64,000 bases of DNA, taken from Spironucleus salmonicida (lineage: Eukaryota; Fornicata; Diplomonadida; Hexamitidae). The notes beneath the pieces were generated by a model, which saw nothing but the letters and a program-made list of their open reading frames with translations, made no database searches and was not told the origin of the DNA. The stretch is from NCBI GenBank assembly GCA_000497125.2, contig CM035318.1, forward strand, positions 434,001-498,000, in the 5' to 3' direction. The position numbers were made by a program, and so were the translations under genes. Shown piece after piece: positions 33,083 through 46,853 of this stretch; positions within the stretch are counted from its first letter, which is position 1; each line of letters starts with the position of its first letter.

Positions 33083-36000
33083 TCACTCTAGAACTCCGCA
33101 TGCCCCCTGGACTATGAAGTCTTCTGCACCATCAACATTAATATAAAAAGCAATATCTTTTCGGCTAATATTTTAATACACTGGAAGCCCCACGCTTTTA
33201 TTTTCCAATATCTTATCGTTTTTCTCTATCCTAGCATACACCATGATCTCATTATAACTTTTGTCATCAAATATCTCAAGTTTTCCGCTGAACTTGCAGA
33301 ACATAAATCTGACACCTAAAACTGAGATGTCAGTTTTCTAAAATCCAAAGATTAATCTGTCGCCAGAGGCGAAATTTTTCATACTTCTAAATGTTTTAAG
33401 CGTGTTTTGATGAGGAATTTGACTCGAAAATTATATTTCAAATGGTGATATATTAATTGATTAAACTAGATTTTTGTTTTTAATAATGACATTTTAATTG
33501 GATTTTCCTTACCTCAAAATAATATTTTCTGCAATGTTTAACGCATCAGAAACTAGTTCCTGACCTGCAAATTCCTCTGCAGATGGCAATAAAAGTGTAC
33601 CACTAATATGAGAATCATGAAAATCAAATCCGATAGAATTAATTTTCTGTTCTGTTTAGACTTTTACACATACAAAATTTCTGATAATATGCGTTAGAAT
33701 TAACTTATCTTCTGGTGTTTCTGCTCGATTCAAATAACAAGTATATAAAATCAAATTTTATAATAGAGAAAAATCTATATCAAGCTAAAGATTTTAATTC
33801 TTTAAGATAATAACAATTTGACTTAACTCGAAAACACCAAACCCGTAGTCTTTTCGTAGACCAATCGGGGCGTAATTTTGACGTAAAACGATGGATGAAT
33901 GAGCTGCTGCAATTGTTTAAATAAGCAATGACGACTAATCCAGTTCTTTTGTTAAAAACTGGATAGTTTCCTTGTATGTCAAGTCAAAATTCTACTTACT
34001 CTCTACACGAAATACAAAACAATTGTTTATAATATATTAGGATAAATTTTTATTTTGAGCTGTAAAAATAGAATTTTAAGACTTTGAAGAACATGCTTTC
34101 TGAAACTTCTACTATTCAGACTATGATGCTAGGTGGAAATTTTATATTATAACTGGTTATTGAATCTGCTTTATATATTCTAAATTACAATTTTAATTGC
34201 CAAACTATAACTTTTCAACTGTTTCGGAAAAACTAAGTGGAATAGCGGTTTCAGGGTTAATCTATCCCTCAGATACTAGCAAAAATGTATTATTTTAGTA
34301 TCTATAAATCAATTTTTCTAATGAAAACTCATTTACTGGTATTTTAAATTATAACAAGTTGCTTATTATTGTACTAACCTTGTCTAGCAATTAAATTGAT
34401 TTGTTATCTTTCATAGTTAAAAATTCCTAGACTATTACATTTTCATGAGTTTATTAAGTTAATATGTCACATTTTGATAGCCCAAAAATATCTGAATATT
34501 CACTTTCTTAAATAACGAAACCCAGAAATGCAATGGAAAATGCTAATTTTTCTTTATTTGAAAGACTACAAATAGCAGTTTTGTACAAAATTTCTGTAAA
34601 TTTTCGAGTGAATTAAGAGAGAATATCAGATTCTACTACAGGAGTTGTAAAAACGGATTTTGCTTCGTCAATTATAGCATAAAATGTTTGTTTTTAGATT
34701 TTGAATATGCTGAAAAATTCACTAAAATATTCAAACAGCTTAAAAATTTCAGAAATAAATTTAGCAGTTTTGAGGTAGATGTTGAGCAACATTTTAGATG
34801 TTTTAAGGAGTGCATCTGACTCATTTTTTTAATTCTCAATTTCACAAAATTCTGCTTTTGTTTATTTTAGGATGTTTAAGATAGATGAATTTTCCAAAAG
34901 TTCGCTTGATGATGAATTAGAAATTGTAGAAAGAAGCTTTAATTCTAAAATTAAAAGTTGTGATGCAAGCGTATTTTAGGTTAAAATGTTATTTTTAATA
35001 TTAATTCTAAGTTAAGGCTAGTCAAATGACATTATAAGATCTTTTTGGTGTTAAATATTTGATAGAAGTGTTTCTTAGAAGTTTAGAATATGACATTTTT
35101 GGATTGTATTTACTGGGAAGGTTTCTATATTATTTACAACAAAAATAACTTTGAAGTTATTGTTAATTTCAATTTATTTGTCTATTAGTGTTATTGTTTC
35201 GATTTTTAAATTCTTTGACGAGTTGTTAAACTTTATTTAGTAATTAATAAGTTGGTTAAATAGAGCATCGTATTATACTATATCTTCAATTATTAGTATT
35301 TTACCAAATCTTAAGGCACGTTCGACTTAAATAAGATAATCTGTAGATTACTAGGAGGTAATAGTAGCTTCTAAGTTAAATACGATATTTAGTTTCAGAG
35401 AAATATCAGCGACGCTAAATAAATTATATACAATTATTGAAGATATAAATTGATTGATTTAATTTGGCTAAGTATTTAATGCTAAAATAGAAGCTATGTT
35501 AAATTTAGACACCATATCATTATTAAATGAACATTTTTCAATTATTTGATCAAGATTATCTTTATTTGTACATATATTCTCATATATTTCAAATTAATTC
35601 GTAAATTTAATGTTAGTTTATTCTAACCAAATTTTAATCTCTCTAATAGCTAGGGTTTTAATCTCTTCTTCCACTTGTACCAAATAAACAATACCAAAAG
35701 ATAGTATTAGTATATTACCAACATTATTTGTTAATTACTATTGTAAAAAGTTAGATTATGACTTCCATCTTTCTTTTTCGCTATCAAATTAAGAAACCAA
35801 GTCTATGGCTTTATTATATTTTTTTACTGTATCCTCTTTTGTGATTTCTAAGCTACTTAAATTTTGAAGCAAAGTTTTATAATCTTCTTCATATTGTTTT
35901 TAGTCTAGTTGTAGTTTCTCTACGTCTTTTTCATACAAAAGTAATTCTTATTATATAACATCAGCTTCTTTTTCAATTTTCTGAATTTCCAAAAGTAACG

Positions 36001-39000
36001 GCTTGAATGAGATAGCTATCTATAAAAAGTTATAAACTGATACAACCCATGAATACATTGGACCTGCAGCTCTGGAAGATCTAGTTACAATCTCAACAGA
36101 TATAACAGGATTATTTAAATAATTATCTCTAAGTTTTCTAATAAGCTTATCCGTTAAAACGTGTTATAGAGGATCATATTTTAACAATTTTTGCATAAAA
36201 TCATCTTTTTTCATTAAAATTCTAATATTATTCCAGGATAGATCTTCTTAGTCCGCCTTTTCACTAATGATTAGTATAACAGCTTCCATGGCTAATCGAA
36301 TAGTAATACTGGGTTTAGCTAGAGATTTAAGCTCGTCTAACTACGGTTTATTGATTCCTTTAATATGAGCTTTTGCTTTTTCTAACGCTGGTTATACGTC
36401 TTCTAATTCTTATTTTATAGGCTCTTTTTTCAATTCAATCTCAGACTATTTTTATGAAATTTTGTCTAAAATCACATTTAAATCTTTCTATCTATTAGTA
36501 ACATTCGCTTATTTCTCAATAGTCAGTTACAGTTTTTTGTCTGCTAGTTTCTTCTTTAGCAAAATCTCATTCTACTACTCTTGTAATTAAATTTTAAGTT
36601 AATTGATTTAATTTTATGTTTCTTCTAAAATCTTTAAACCTGCATTAGTATGATTTTGTTTTTCTTATAATTTAGTTTCAAATTATGTTAACTTCATACA
36701 AAATAAATTAATAACTTGTAAAAATTAGCGAGGTGATATATAAAATTTAATATTACTTTTAATAAATAGCTATGACAATCTAATATGCAAGAGAGAAAGA
36801 ATAAATGGAACTTTTTAATGTAATGTAAGTTTAATTATAATTTTAGGAATGTTATCAATAACGGATATTTATGCTTTAATTATATCGTAGCCCAATTTTT
36901 ATTTCAATAAGAACTAAGAAACTTCAATATAACTATTAATACTCCAATCATCATCAAATAAAATTGTACATCTATTCAAAATTGCAGGGGACATTGATTA
37001 GAGATTAGATGTATAGCTGAAAATAAAGTGCAAGTTTATTTTAACACGATTTATTATATCTTAGATTATATTATCATCTGTTTTTATTGTATGTTAGCTT
37101 TGTTTTAAATATTATTCATGACCGAGCCCAATAAGGTGGGATAAACTTTCCCCTGAAAAAAGGCCATAAAAATCTCCAGAAGCTAAAATTGAGTTAGTTA
37201 GTTCCAAAAATGACAAAGATAAATTATTACTTTAGCTAAGGTAAAATACAATTTTCTGATTATAAATACCAGATTTTATAATTAAATCTTTCAAAACCTC
37301 TTCAAAATCATTTTATGAAAATTGTGAATGTGATTGCATTGTTATAACTTCCATATTAAGATTCCAAGCAACAAATTTACATGTTTCCTATTTACCATAT
37401 CCAGATTTAGATGCTATTATCAAATGACCTAATGGCTATCTAAGAACTCTATCGATTTTAAGGACTAAATTAAGATGCTAATCAGTTAAATAAATAGCCT
37501 TTAAATATGGATTTCGTAATTTAGATTCTTAATAGTATACTTTATATTGTTTTTAAATTTGCTAATAAAGAGTGGAAATAGAGTATTCCTATAACTTTCC
37601 TTAGTCAAAGTATGTATATAACTAGTTAAAGATTTCTTCTGATTACTCTGGGAAACTAGAAGAAATTATATTTTACAATTATTACTAAATTACAAGTTTA
37701 TCTTATAGTTTAACTATTTTGTCACTAAATACTCTACATCCTTCAAAATATAATATCCCTATTAACCTAGAAATTGAAATAATACTTGGAATATATAAGG
37801 ATTTAATACCTATAAACCATCTTGTAAGATCTCTAGGTGAATAAATATAATGTGAATGTAAATCTTTAGTATAGTTATCTTTAATATAATTATAAAACTA
37901 TACCATGATATTAGAAAAAATTACCTATATTTAAACTAAGCTACTATCAGTAAACAGTTAGCTTAAATATGTTTAATAAATTGTATGCAAACTTTCAGTT
38001 TGAGGATAATCACAATATATAATTGTTGTCTTAGATAGAAATCTCTAGTCTAAAATGTATCTATTAGCATCTTATGGTGGATTACATGAAGATACAAAAG
38101 TTATATTTTACAATTGATAATATTAAGAATTATAATAAAATCTATTATACTCAATAAGTAATCTTAGTAATTCGATAACTTTCTAGCAGTTGTATTAGTC
38201 CTATGATGGTAAATTTAGCTCATCTATTATAAATATAAGCTTTTTATTTGGATTTTTAGGTAATAAGAGCCAGTAGTTTTATTTTTCTATAATTTAACAC
38301 TAGGAAATTATCTTCTAAATTAACATACTTGGTGTACTAGTTTAACTAAAACTTAAAGCAAACGATTGAACTAATGCTAGTGAACGGATTGCATGCTCTA
38401 ATAACATAGATTTCCCCGAGCCTGCAGGACCACAGAATATTATAAATCTATTTGTGTAAATTAAAGAGTTAATATAATGTAAATAAGTTTAAGTATCGAT
38501 TGTTGAAATAATTTGTTATTCTTATTATTTTAGAATAAGTTTAGTTTTGTACAGATTGTTAGAAATCCAATGTTCTTAACCAATTACAGGGTATAAATAA
38601 TATGATTTAGGTAAATTTTAGCTAAACTCAAAATACTATTATAATTTTTAACAAATATATTATTTCTACTCAAACTAGGTTGAAAAAGCTACCATGATAG
38701 ACCAAACAAATTTCTCCATAACAAAATTGCTTATAATCAACATTTAATCCTCTAGTTAGTTTTTATTTTAGTAGTGATCATTCAAATCATTAAAAATAGA
38801 TTCCATAAGAGCAAAAAATGTTTATAACTATGATTAAAACTATAAATCCATTATTAAAAACTATTATTTAGCAGATTATTCAATAAAATTCTATAACAAA
38901 TTTAATTTTTATTAATAATGATTTGCTAACTTTAAAAAAACATCTATCGTAATGTTTAGAAGTCTTTAGTTTTATGTTTTAACTTATTAGTATTATTTAT

Positions 39001-42000
39001 TAGTATTTTAAATAAAATTAACGAATTAATCGTGAGAATTAGGGCTAGCTGAATACCATATTATTGCACATCTACTAATACTAGCTGGAGTAATATTTGC
39101 TAAGTCATTGCTTTCAAAAATATGATGAACATAATTTGGTATATTTATTACCTCCCCATTGGGTAATGTTAAACTCTTATTATCATCTAAAACGGAGTTT
39201 AACGACTCTATCCAATCTGAGGATAAATACGTATCAAAATAAATAAAGTGATGCTTTGGACATTAAGAATTATAGTTTTCATCTATAGCTTATCTTATTA
39301 TTTTTGTATATATTCCATCAGTCCACTCCATAGTATATTCATGTAAATACCCAAATATTTAGTCATTTGATTCAAATTATTTTACATTAATCGAGTAAAC
39401 TTAAGTGTATACTCCTTATTATTAATATTATTCAGATAGTATAATATTAAATGCTTTAATATAACAATTAAATGACGCTGTTTTTCCTGTAGCTGTTTTC
39501 CCTATAAGCATTACTCCAGAGCTAAATTATTATGCTTACTACAAATGACTAGTTTTAAGCAATATATCTTAACCATAAAGATTAAGAGTGTTCATTGAGC
39601 TTTTAATAGCTTCATTAAATTTATTGTCAATTATTGGAGAATCTTATATTTTGAATATTTTCGATATGATATTTTTGAAAGGAATAATATCATTTTACAC
39701 TAACTTTGGCTCAATAATTGAAAATGCAGCGCATAATATACATAATGTCTCTTATGCTTAATATTTATTGAATAAAATTTTTCCTGCCAACAATATTAAA
39801 GATTTAATTGCTCTTAATCCCCAGTCATAATGTATTTAGCATGATAAATCTTCTAAACATAACTCAAAGATCTCAATAATTTAATAACTTAGTTTTTAAG
39901 CTTCTTTGAATCCCAATGAACTAAGTAAAACACTAGATATTATTTAAATATCAGGTTAATCCATTATAATATTATTCATCAGACATTTTAAATTTTCAGG
40001 TAATGTATTTCTTCCTATATAATTTGGATTCATAGTGACAAAAATAGAGGAATTAGAATTCAGAATTATATTAGATCCATTAATAGTAATATTTTTCTAG
40101 TTTGAACGCTACGCGGTAATAATAAATTCTATATACCCGGCAACTGCAGACAATACATTACTCTCTAACCTATTAAACTCATCAAAACAAAGTATATAAC
40201 CGCTACCACAAATACCACATAATATACGACAAATAGCTTAAATTGAAAAACTTGAACTAGTATTAAATACTATATATGGTTACCCCAATTGAACTGCAAG
40301 TTATTTGACAGTTTCAGTTTTACCAGAACCTGCTTTACCTATTGGAGCACATCCAATTTTTTGGGACATAGCAAATGATCCGATATAGTAGGCATATGAT
40401 GTAAGTTATGTCTAAATTATTCGCTGACTTGAACCATGATAAGTAAAACCATACAATTTTATGGAATAACCAACTTAAACATATACACTTAAATAATTCT
40501 CGTTAAATTCTAATTTCTATAATTAAAATGGAGATTTAATATCATTATAATGCATTACATGTTTGAGTGTTAAAAGTTGCGTGAATTTATCATTTAATAA
40601 ATCTTAGCCGGCCGATAGTAATTGTATGTGGTATTCTAATTCTGATATTACTATTTGCTTAATAAATGGTTTTGAGAAAGTATTATGCTATGATAGTATT
40701 TATTATATTTATAATAGTTTGTCTTTTAATTATTTGTTGGTGAAAATATTATTTGACTAAGTAGAAATAAAGCCAGTGAAAACCGAAAATGCTAAGCAAA
40801 TAATTTATATGGGACTGTCTTAAATAATATTTATTAAATCATCTTTTTTAATATCGTTGAGTAGCAAAATTGATAATTTTTATAAAGAAATAAACAAATT
40901 ATATTTTAACGTTTATTAAACAGTTTTATCTAATATTGAAATTATATAATGCAAGACTAAGCTATCTGAATTTTAATTATTTATTGTAGATTGTTTAACA
41001 AACGTTTCAACAATCTCTCCTTCTCTACTTTGGAAATTAACTACCATTTGAGCCTCATTAATTTCAATAGCACTGATTCCTTAGTAAATTTTATTCCAAT
41101 GTTTATTCATATTAATATAATTTCCATTTTATGTCTATGTAATCATATCTATTAAATCTTAATCGGATATAAAAAATAATTGAGGGGTAATATAACGCTA
41201 TTTTTCCAAAAATATGTTGAGAGATTATAAAATATTTTCAAATTACTGATTGATATGCTTGAGATTACTATGTAATTAATCTGAATCTAATATATGTAGT
41301 ATATTTTTCTCGTTATTATGCTCTAACAAAATTTATAAAAATAAATCTTATGCACTAATAAAATTATCAATTGAAACATATTAACTTAAAATACTTAAAT
41401 TATTACCTATGATTGATCTAAGATATACAAAATGTTTTTACGAACTTTGCCAAATTTATGATATTTCTTATAATCGCTCTATAACACCTATCCAATACAA
41501 TATAATAGTTTAAAAATCATTGAAATAAGGATTCGATGTTAAGCCTTGAATAGTAGCCAGATCTTATTCAATCTTTACATGTAATTCATTCCAATTTAAT
41601 ATAAGACTAATATCATCCTTTGTGGAAAATTTAAAGTTAGTGTTTTCCCAAGATTCTTAAATTTCTTGTATAAACTTTTTAACAAAATACTATCCATGAG
41701 CTTTAGTTAATATTTACTCCAACACTAGTTCACCCTATTTATCTGCATTCATTATATGCGTAATAAATTATGAACAATTTAATTTCTTGGTTTTAATGTT
41801 GAGATTTTTCAATAATTCTTACCATAAATTCTCTGTCATCAGATTCTTTTCGAATAAAGGCTCTACTAATGTAAGGACTTTGATTATTGTATCGATATTC
41901 TAATATACTAATTTATATATATTAAGATCTGGACTAAGCTTATTAACGTCAGTTCTAAAGTTATCTATAATAGTAAACAAGATACTATTGTCAACATCAG

Positions 42001-45000
42001 TCAATTATTTTTTCTCTAATTTATAAATCTCAGAGTAAATCTAACTACATAATGGGAAAATTTAATTTATATAATTAAAAGATTCTTTAAAGATCTATTA
42101 GAGTTATACTTCTTCGTTCTCAAGTTTTTTATACATCACCTGATCTGTTTTATGAACAGCTTTTAGTTATGGCATTAATCTTGTAATCTTGTCAATAAAT
42201 GACTTAGTTTAATTATTTATGTCAATTGCATCTTTTGTTACTGATACAAAAGAAAAAATGTTATTAAGCTAGTCAAATATAATCAGCTTTTACCATTTAT
42301 TACTAAGATTATAAACCTCCAGAGAAATAATTTTGGCATGACCAAAAATATGGTTTTTAACACCAGATATACCATTTGATGACTCTAAAACTTTATTAAA
42401 TTAATTTTTTATCTACTTTAGCAATGCATACTGCTATAAAAGATCTGTTATTTTATCTTTAATATCAATACTTGTCAAATTTTCAAATAATTGTTCATAA
42501 AACTCTCCGGATTCCTAAATTATCTAAATAACAGAATCTGCTTTTTCTCCATTTATGAAAAGTCTCTGCACTTGTTCATTAAAAGCAGTCCCTGCTAGCA
42601 AATTCTTTATATAATTCTCATCATATTGGCTTAGTTCTGAAAGTGAGCTTTTTACAGATAATAAATGTGCTTTTAGTGTATCCTAAATACCATTAATAAT
42701 TAAGTTTTATATAGTTTGGCTAAAACTGCTAATGGAATTCTAAATATTTTCAGAAAACGACTTGTCAAATTAAATAGAAATTATACCAAAATTTGAATTT
42801 AAGTGCCCACTAATGTTTAAATTTTTACTTTAAGCTAACGCGATATACAATTCTAGTAATATCTTTTAATCATTATTGCAGTGTTATATTAATTAATTTT
42901 AAATGTTATTATCGAGTAAAATACTTGAATTTCGCTCTGAAAGCAAAAATTCTTGTAATTTTTTAACCAAATTTACTGCTTTTTTCTAGAAAACTTAGAT
43001 AATTTCACATATTTTAGCCGAAATTTCAGTCTGAGAACATTGATTTTTAAGAAAATATTCATACAAAGTTATATTTTATAAATCACATTGTATATTTGAT
43101 TAAACAACTAAATTTAAAGCAGAAAATGTCAAGTTCTGTACTAGGTTTAGTAAACTAGCTAAAAGATTCTATTCAGTTGGACAAATCTGAATTTCGCCTG
43201 AAATAACACAAATTCTAGCAACAAATTCTTATTAAACACTATTGACTAACGTATCTACTTATTTTTTGCTATATTTTTACAATATCGGTAGAAATTCCTA
43301 AAAATACTTTAATTCGACTTCAAAAATTTCATTATTTTCGTCTTCCATTTAATAGAATTTAATTAAGTAGCAGAAACTAAAATAAAGCCTTATCATTAGA
43401 AACTCCTAAAAAGTCTAATTAAGAAATTTGATTGATTGATCCTGGTTCTTCTAAAAAATTTAACAGACTAAGTCAGTTGATTAGTCATAAATACTTTAAA
43501 TTTTGCTGCTTTCACATGAAAAAAGCTATAAAACATGTTAATCTAGTAACTTAATATGTGACTGCATGGAAGAAAAACTATGCTAAAAATACTAGATATG
43601 TGCTTATAAACTCTGCAACTTGGCAATAATTTTGCTTGATACAATACTAAAATTAACTAAATTACCATCTAAAATAAAATTGCAGGTGTCCACTTGATTA
43701 AAATCTAGAAAAATTTTGTGGAAGGGTAGGAATGTTGTTGATTATGTGATTTCCGTATAATACAAAATTTAAATTTCATTTCCATTTGCTACTCCACCAT
43801 ATGGAACTAATAAAAGCAACTTGAAAATCTAATTCACGATATCTAGAAGGGGAGAGAGGAACTCAATTTTACCTTTAAAAGTTAGCTTTTATAATTAAAA
43901 GTCTGCAATTTACTGTTTTAGCTAACTGTACAAAACATTAAAATTATTAATTAAACTTGATGTTTTGGTTACTTAAAAGTATATTTCCTATATAATTTTG
44001 ACGCTAAAAGGTAAGTTAAAATCGCTTAATTAACCAGTTATAAGACCTTTAACAATATTATGCTTCATAAATATACAGCATTCAAAGTATTCTTATACTA
44101 TTTTACAATTTGCAAATATAATTTGGCTTTTAAGTCCTTTTTAATAAATATTCTAGTCTAGCACAAAGTCTTTTAACTAACCAGTAAAAAATAGTTTAAA
44201 TGCTCGTTCTGCGCTACAATAATGACTATTCATAAGCATTACATACTCCATTAATTGAGTGTCGTTTGTTTATTCTTTAACAAGTTTTTATAGCAAATTC
44301 ATACGGTCTTGAGACGTAATACAAAATTATAGAAAATCAATTATTCTGGCTTTGAACATGCCATTAAATGCAAGTAACTTATCTGGTTTTTTATAATATT
44401 TTAATAGTTAAATTAGTTCATTTGAATTATTCTAATGCTCAATATACGTTGTTGTTATATCAACTTCAACACGACCTCTAAAAAGACTAATTTTTTTTGC
44501 TATTTCTCCCATTTTTTACTTGAAAATTAATTATAAATCGGGTCTTCGAATTGTCAGATTCTAGAGTTTCACAAGTTTTTAATAGTTAGAAATCAAGTCT
44601 ATTTCATTTGTTTGAAGTCTCTATATCACTTATTTATCAAAATTTTAAAGCACTGTTATAACATTTTTTTATTAAAAAAATTGATTTACAACAATATTTT
44701 TCTATGAGATGAGCTGACATGAACATCCAGCGATTTCTAAAAACTGGGTTTTAACTATTTCAAATTAGCTGATTAATTATTCAAACTCTGAGATTTAAAT
44801 ATCGTTTTCAGCAGCTGCTTATAGTAGCAATTTTGCTGCGTCAAAATCACCAAAAACTTTCTAAATTGCTTATCCTGCACTATTTATGGCAAGCAAATTT
44901 TCACAAACATGAATCTGATTTAAAATAGGCTTTTCAGTCTTTTAAATCGAAAAATCTTCAAAAAATTAATATACTAAATTCATATAAAATGCTATAAAAA

Positions 45001-45712
45001 TTTAGTGCTAAAGTTTATGTGGGAAATTTAATTATTAAAGAATCTTAAAAAGTTCTTATGCATGCTTATTTTAAATTGCAAATACTACATTTTCAAAGAG
45101 CTAAAAATTGTAAATCTCCATCATAAGAATTTCTTGGGCAGTAACTTGAGTTTTCTGAACTTTTGAGTTCAATACAATTGATTTAAGTAGTGCCTTACCA
45201 TTTTTAAAAACTGTTCCAGCACGTTACCAACTTTAACATAAACTAGATAACTACTAGGTATAAATATGAATCGCCCCTTTTGAAAATTATATTAAATTTT
45301 AATTTTCGACACATATTATACCAATATCAATATTCTATAATTTACTAATCTTAAATTTATAGTCATCAAGATTTTCGAAAGTCAAATCATCGAAAAATGG
45401 AGTTAAAAAATTACTATTCTGGAGGTCTTAAGATGCTTTATTTAAAAGCTAAAAATGTGGGGAAACTTATGAAATTTACTTCAAAATTAATGCCAAATTC
45501 TATAGTTTTGTAGGCAAAACAAAGTAACAATCGGAGTGGACGAGTGCAAAATCAAGAGATTTTTAGAGCGAAAATTCGAATGGCTATTGGCAGAAAAAGA
45601 GTGGCGAGCTGGTTGAAGAATTTATATATACATCAAAAATCGAAGAAGCTAAAATAGTTGCAATATGATGCTCTGGTAGATATGGAGATAAAGCCGTGGT
45701 AATTTTGTCCAT
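33083..45712 (-). CDS. Axonemal dynein heavy chain (inner-arm size class)
   Basis: A 12,630 bp frame encoding about 4,209 residues, starting MDKITTALSPYLPEHHIA. The four P-loops all fall in the same frame. AAA1 is GKAGSGKTET near residue 1,796 (usual [10 protein letters not shown], Pro changed to Lys). AAA2 is GKTATGKT near 2,075. AAA3 is GPAGSGKS near 2,432. AAA4 is SKSGYGKQ near 2,772. A stalk/coiled-coil region follows, and the C-terminus (VGLPVYQNISRKDI) corresponds to the end of the dynein C-terminal domain. Total length fits monomeric inner-arm dyneins (about 4,000-4,250). I checked frame at both ends and at the four P-loops, plus all TCA triplets across the last 700 bp; I could not check every codon. 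The stop is GAG-TGA. Confidence 0.9.
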
Positions 45713-45870
45713 TTGTGGAAGGGATAGCAATTTAGCATAAATTAAGATATAATAAGTATGTATAAAAATAATTCTATTTTTAACATTTAAAAGCAAAAAT
45801 ATTTTAAAATCATTATTATATGTAATTATATACAAATCTACTTTTTTTAATTTACATTCCTTAAATTGAA
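45713..45870. promoter_or_regulatory. Divergent promoter region (dynein / MBF1)
   Basis: 158 bp between divergent start codons, AT-rich up to about 45865. No specific motif identified. Confidence 0.4.
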
Positions 45871-46227
45871 ATGCCCCCTCATAAAGCCCAAACACTTGAC
45901 GCCGATTTAAGCAAATTCTAGGACTCCAGAACTGTAAGAGTAGGCTAGAAATCATTCCCAAAGAACAACAACGCTCAGAAGTAGCCTGCTGCTGGTCTTA
46001 TCGTAGATACGACTGATGACATGGTTTTCGGTACTAAGATCAAGGACAATAAGCTTGGCCAGAACTTTGCCCGCGTTCGTGGCGAGGCTGGGATTTCCAG
46101 GAAGGATCTGGCACTCAAAATCGCGTCGAACGAGAAAATCATCGCAAACTGGGAAAACGGCAGCTCCGATATCCCCAAGGCCATGATCTCCAGGCTCGAG
46201 GCGATTGTCGGAAAGTTCACCCAGTGA
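45871..46227 (+). CDS. MBF1: Multiprotein bridging factor 1
   Basis: A 118-residue protein. The N-terminal half is the lysine-rich MBF1 region (SFPKNNNAQKQPAAGLIVDT, TDDMVFGTKIKDN). The C-terminal half is a Cro/C1-type helix-turn-helix (LGQNFARVRGEAGISRKDLA, LKIASNEKIIANWENG, PKAMISRLEAIVG). MBF1 is a transcriptional coactivator that bridges TBP and activators, and a ribosome-associated frameshift suppressor. Length matches yeast/human MBF1 slightly shortened at the N-terminus (about 145). The gene is in a GC-rich island (45880-46640) and ends CAG-TGA, 25 bp from its convergent neighbour. Confidence 0.92.
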
Positions 46228-46252
46228 GATAGTCTGCTGAAATTTTAATTTT

Positions 46253-46645
46253 TCACTCCTTTTTTTGAATTGCCTGTCCGAGCCGCTTCTCGATGAACTT
46301 CTCGGAGAAACCGCCAAAGTCGGGCCGCCGCCAGTGCTCGGCAGCGATGCCCTGGCAGTGGTGGTTTTAGACGGTCTGGACCTGGAACTCACGCCGCGCG
46401 TGTTTGCGCAGCTTCTGCAGCTTCGACTGCAGCTACGTCCGCGAGAACGCCGGAAAGTACCTTTTTAGCTTCGTGCCGGTTGCGTTTTTGATGCCAATCA
46501 GCGCCACTGCGAGCTCGAAGCGGACCAGTTCTCCGGGGCTCAGCAGCTGCTGCTGCAAGAGCGTGGGGAAGGCGTTGGAGGCAGCAGCTTTGGGGGACGT
46601 CGGATTGGAGTTGTAAGCCGGAAACTTAAATGCGAATTGTGCCAT
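46253..46645 (-). CDS. Small basic protein, unknown
   Basis: A 130-residue frame from MAQFAFKFPAYNSNPTS to AIQKKE-TGA in the GC-rich island. The N-terminal half is Ala/Pro/Leu-rich with LLQQQLLSPGELVRFELAVA. The centre is strongly basic (TKLKRYF, QLQSKLQKLRKHARREF), and the end reads EHWRRPDFGGFSEKFIEKRL. It may be nucleic-acid or ribosome associated from its charge, but I do not recognise it. The two Gln codons in the middle are TAG, so the standard code would break it. The stop is GAG-TGA. Confidence 0.6.
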
Positions 46646-46853
46646 TTTTGAAAAAATGGGTTCGCAGGAGCGGATGATTAGTGGGTAGAATTTAGCTTAT
46701 TTGCAAAGTGAACTGGGTGTAGGTGGTGTGTGTTAGTTATTGCGATATAAAGTTGAATGTAGTAAATTTGAGAATAAAGCATTGTTATATCAGTTTGAGT
46801 AAAATGTAAGTATGGTGATATAAGGAAGCAAAGTAAAAAATACAAATAACATC

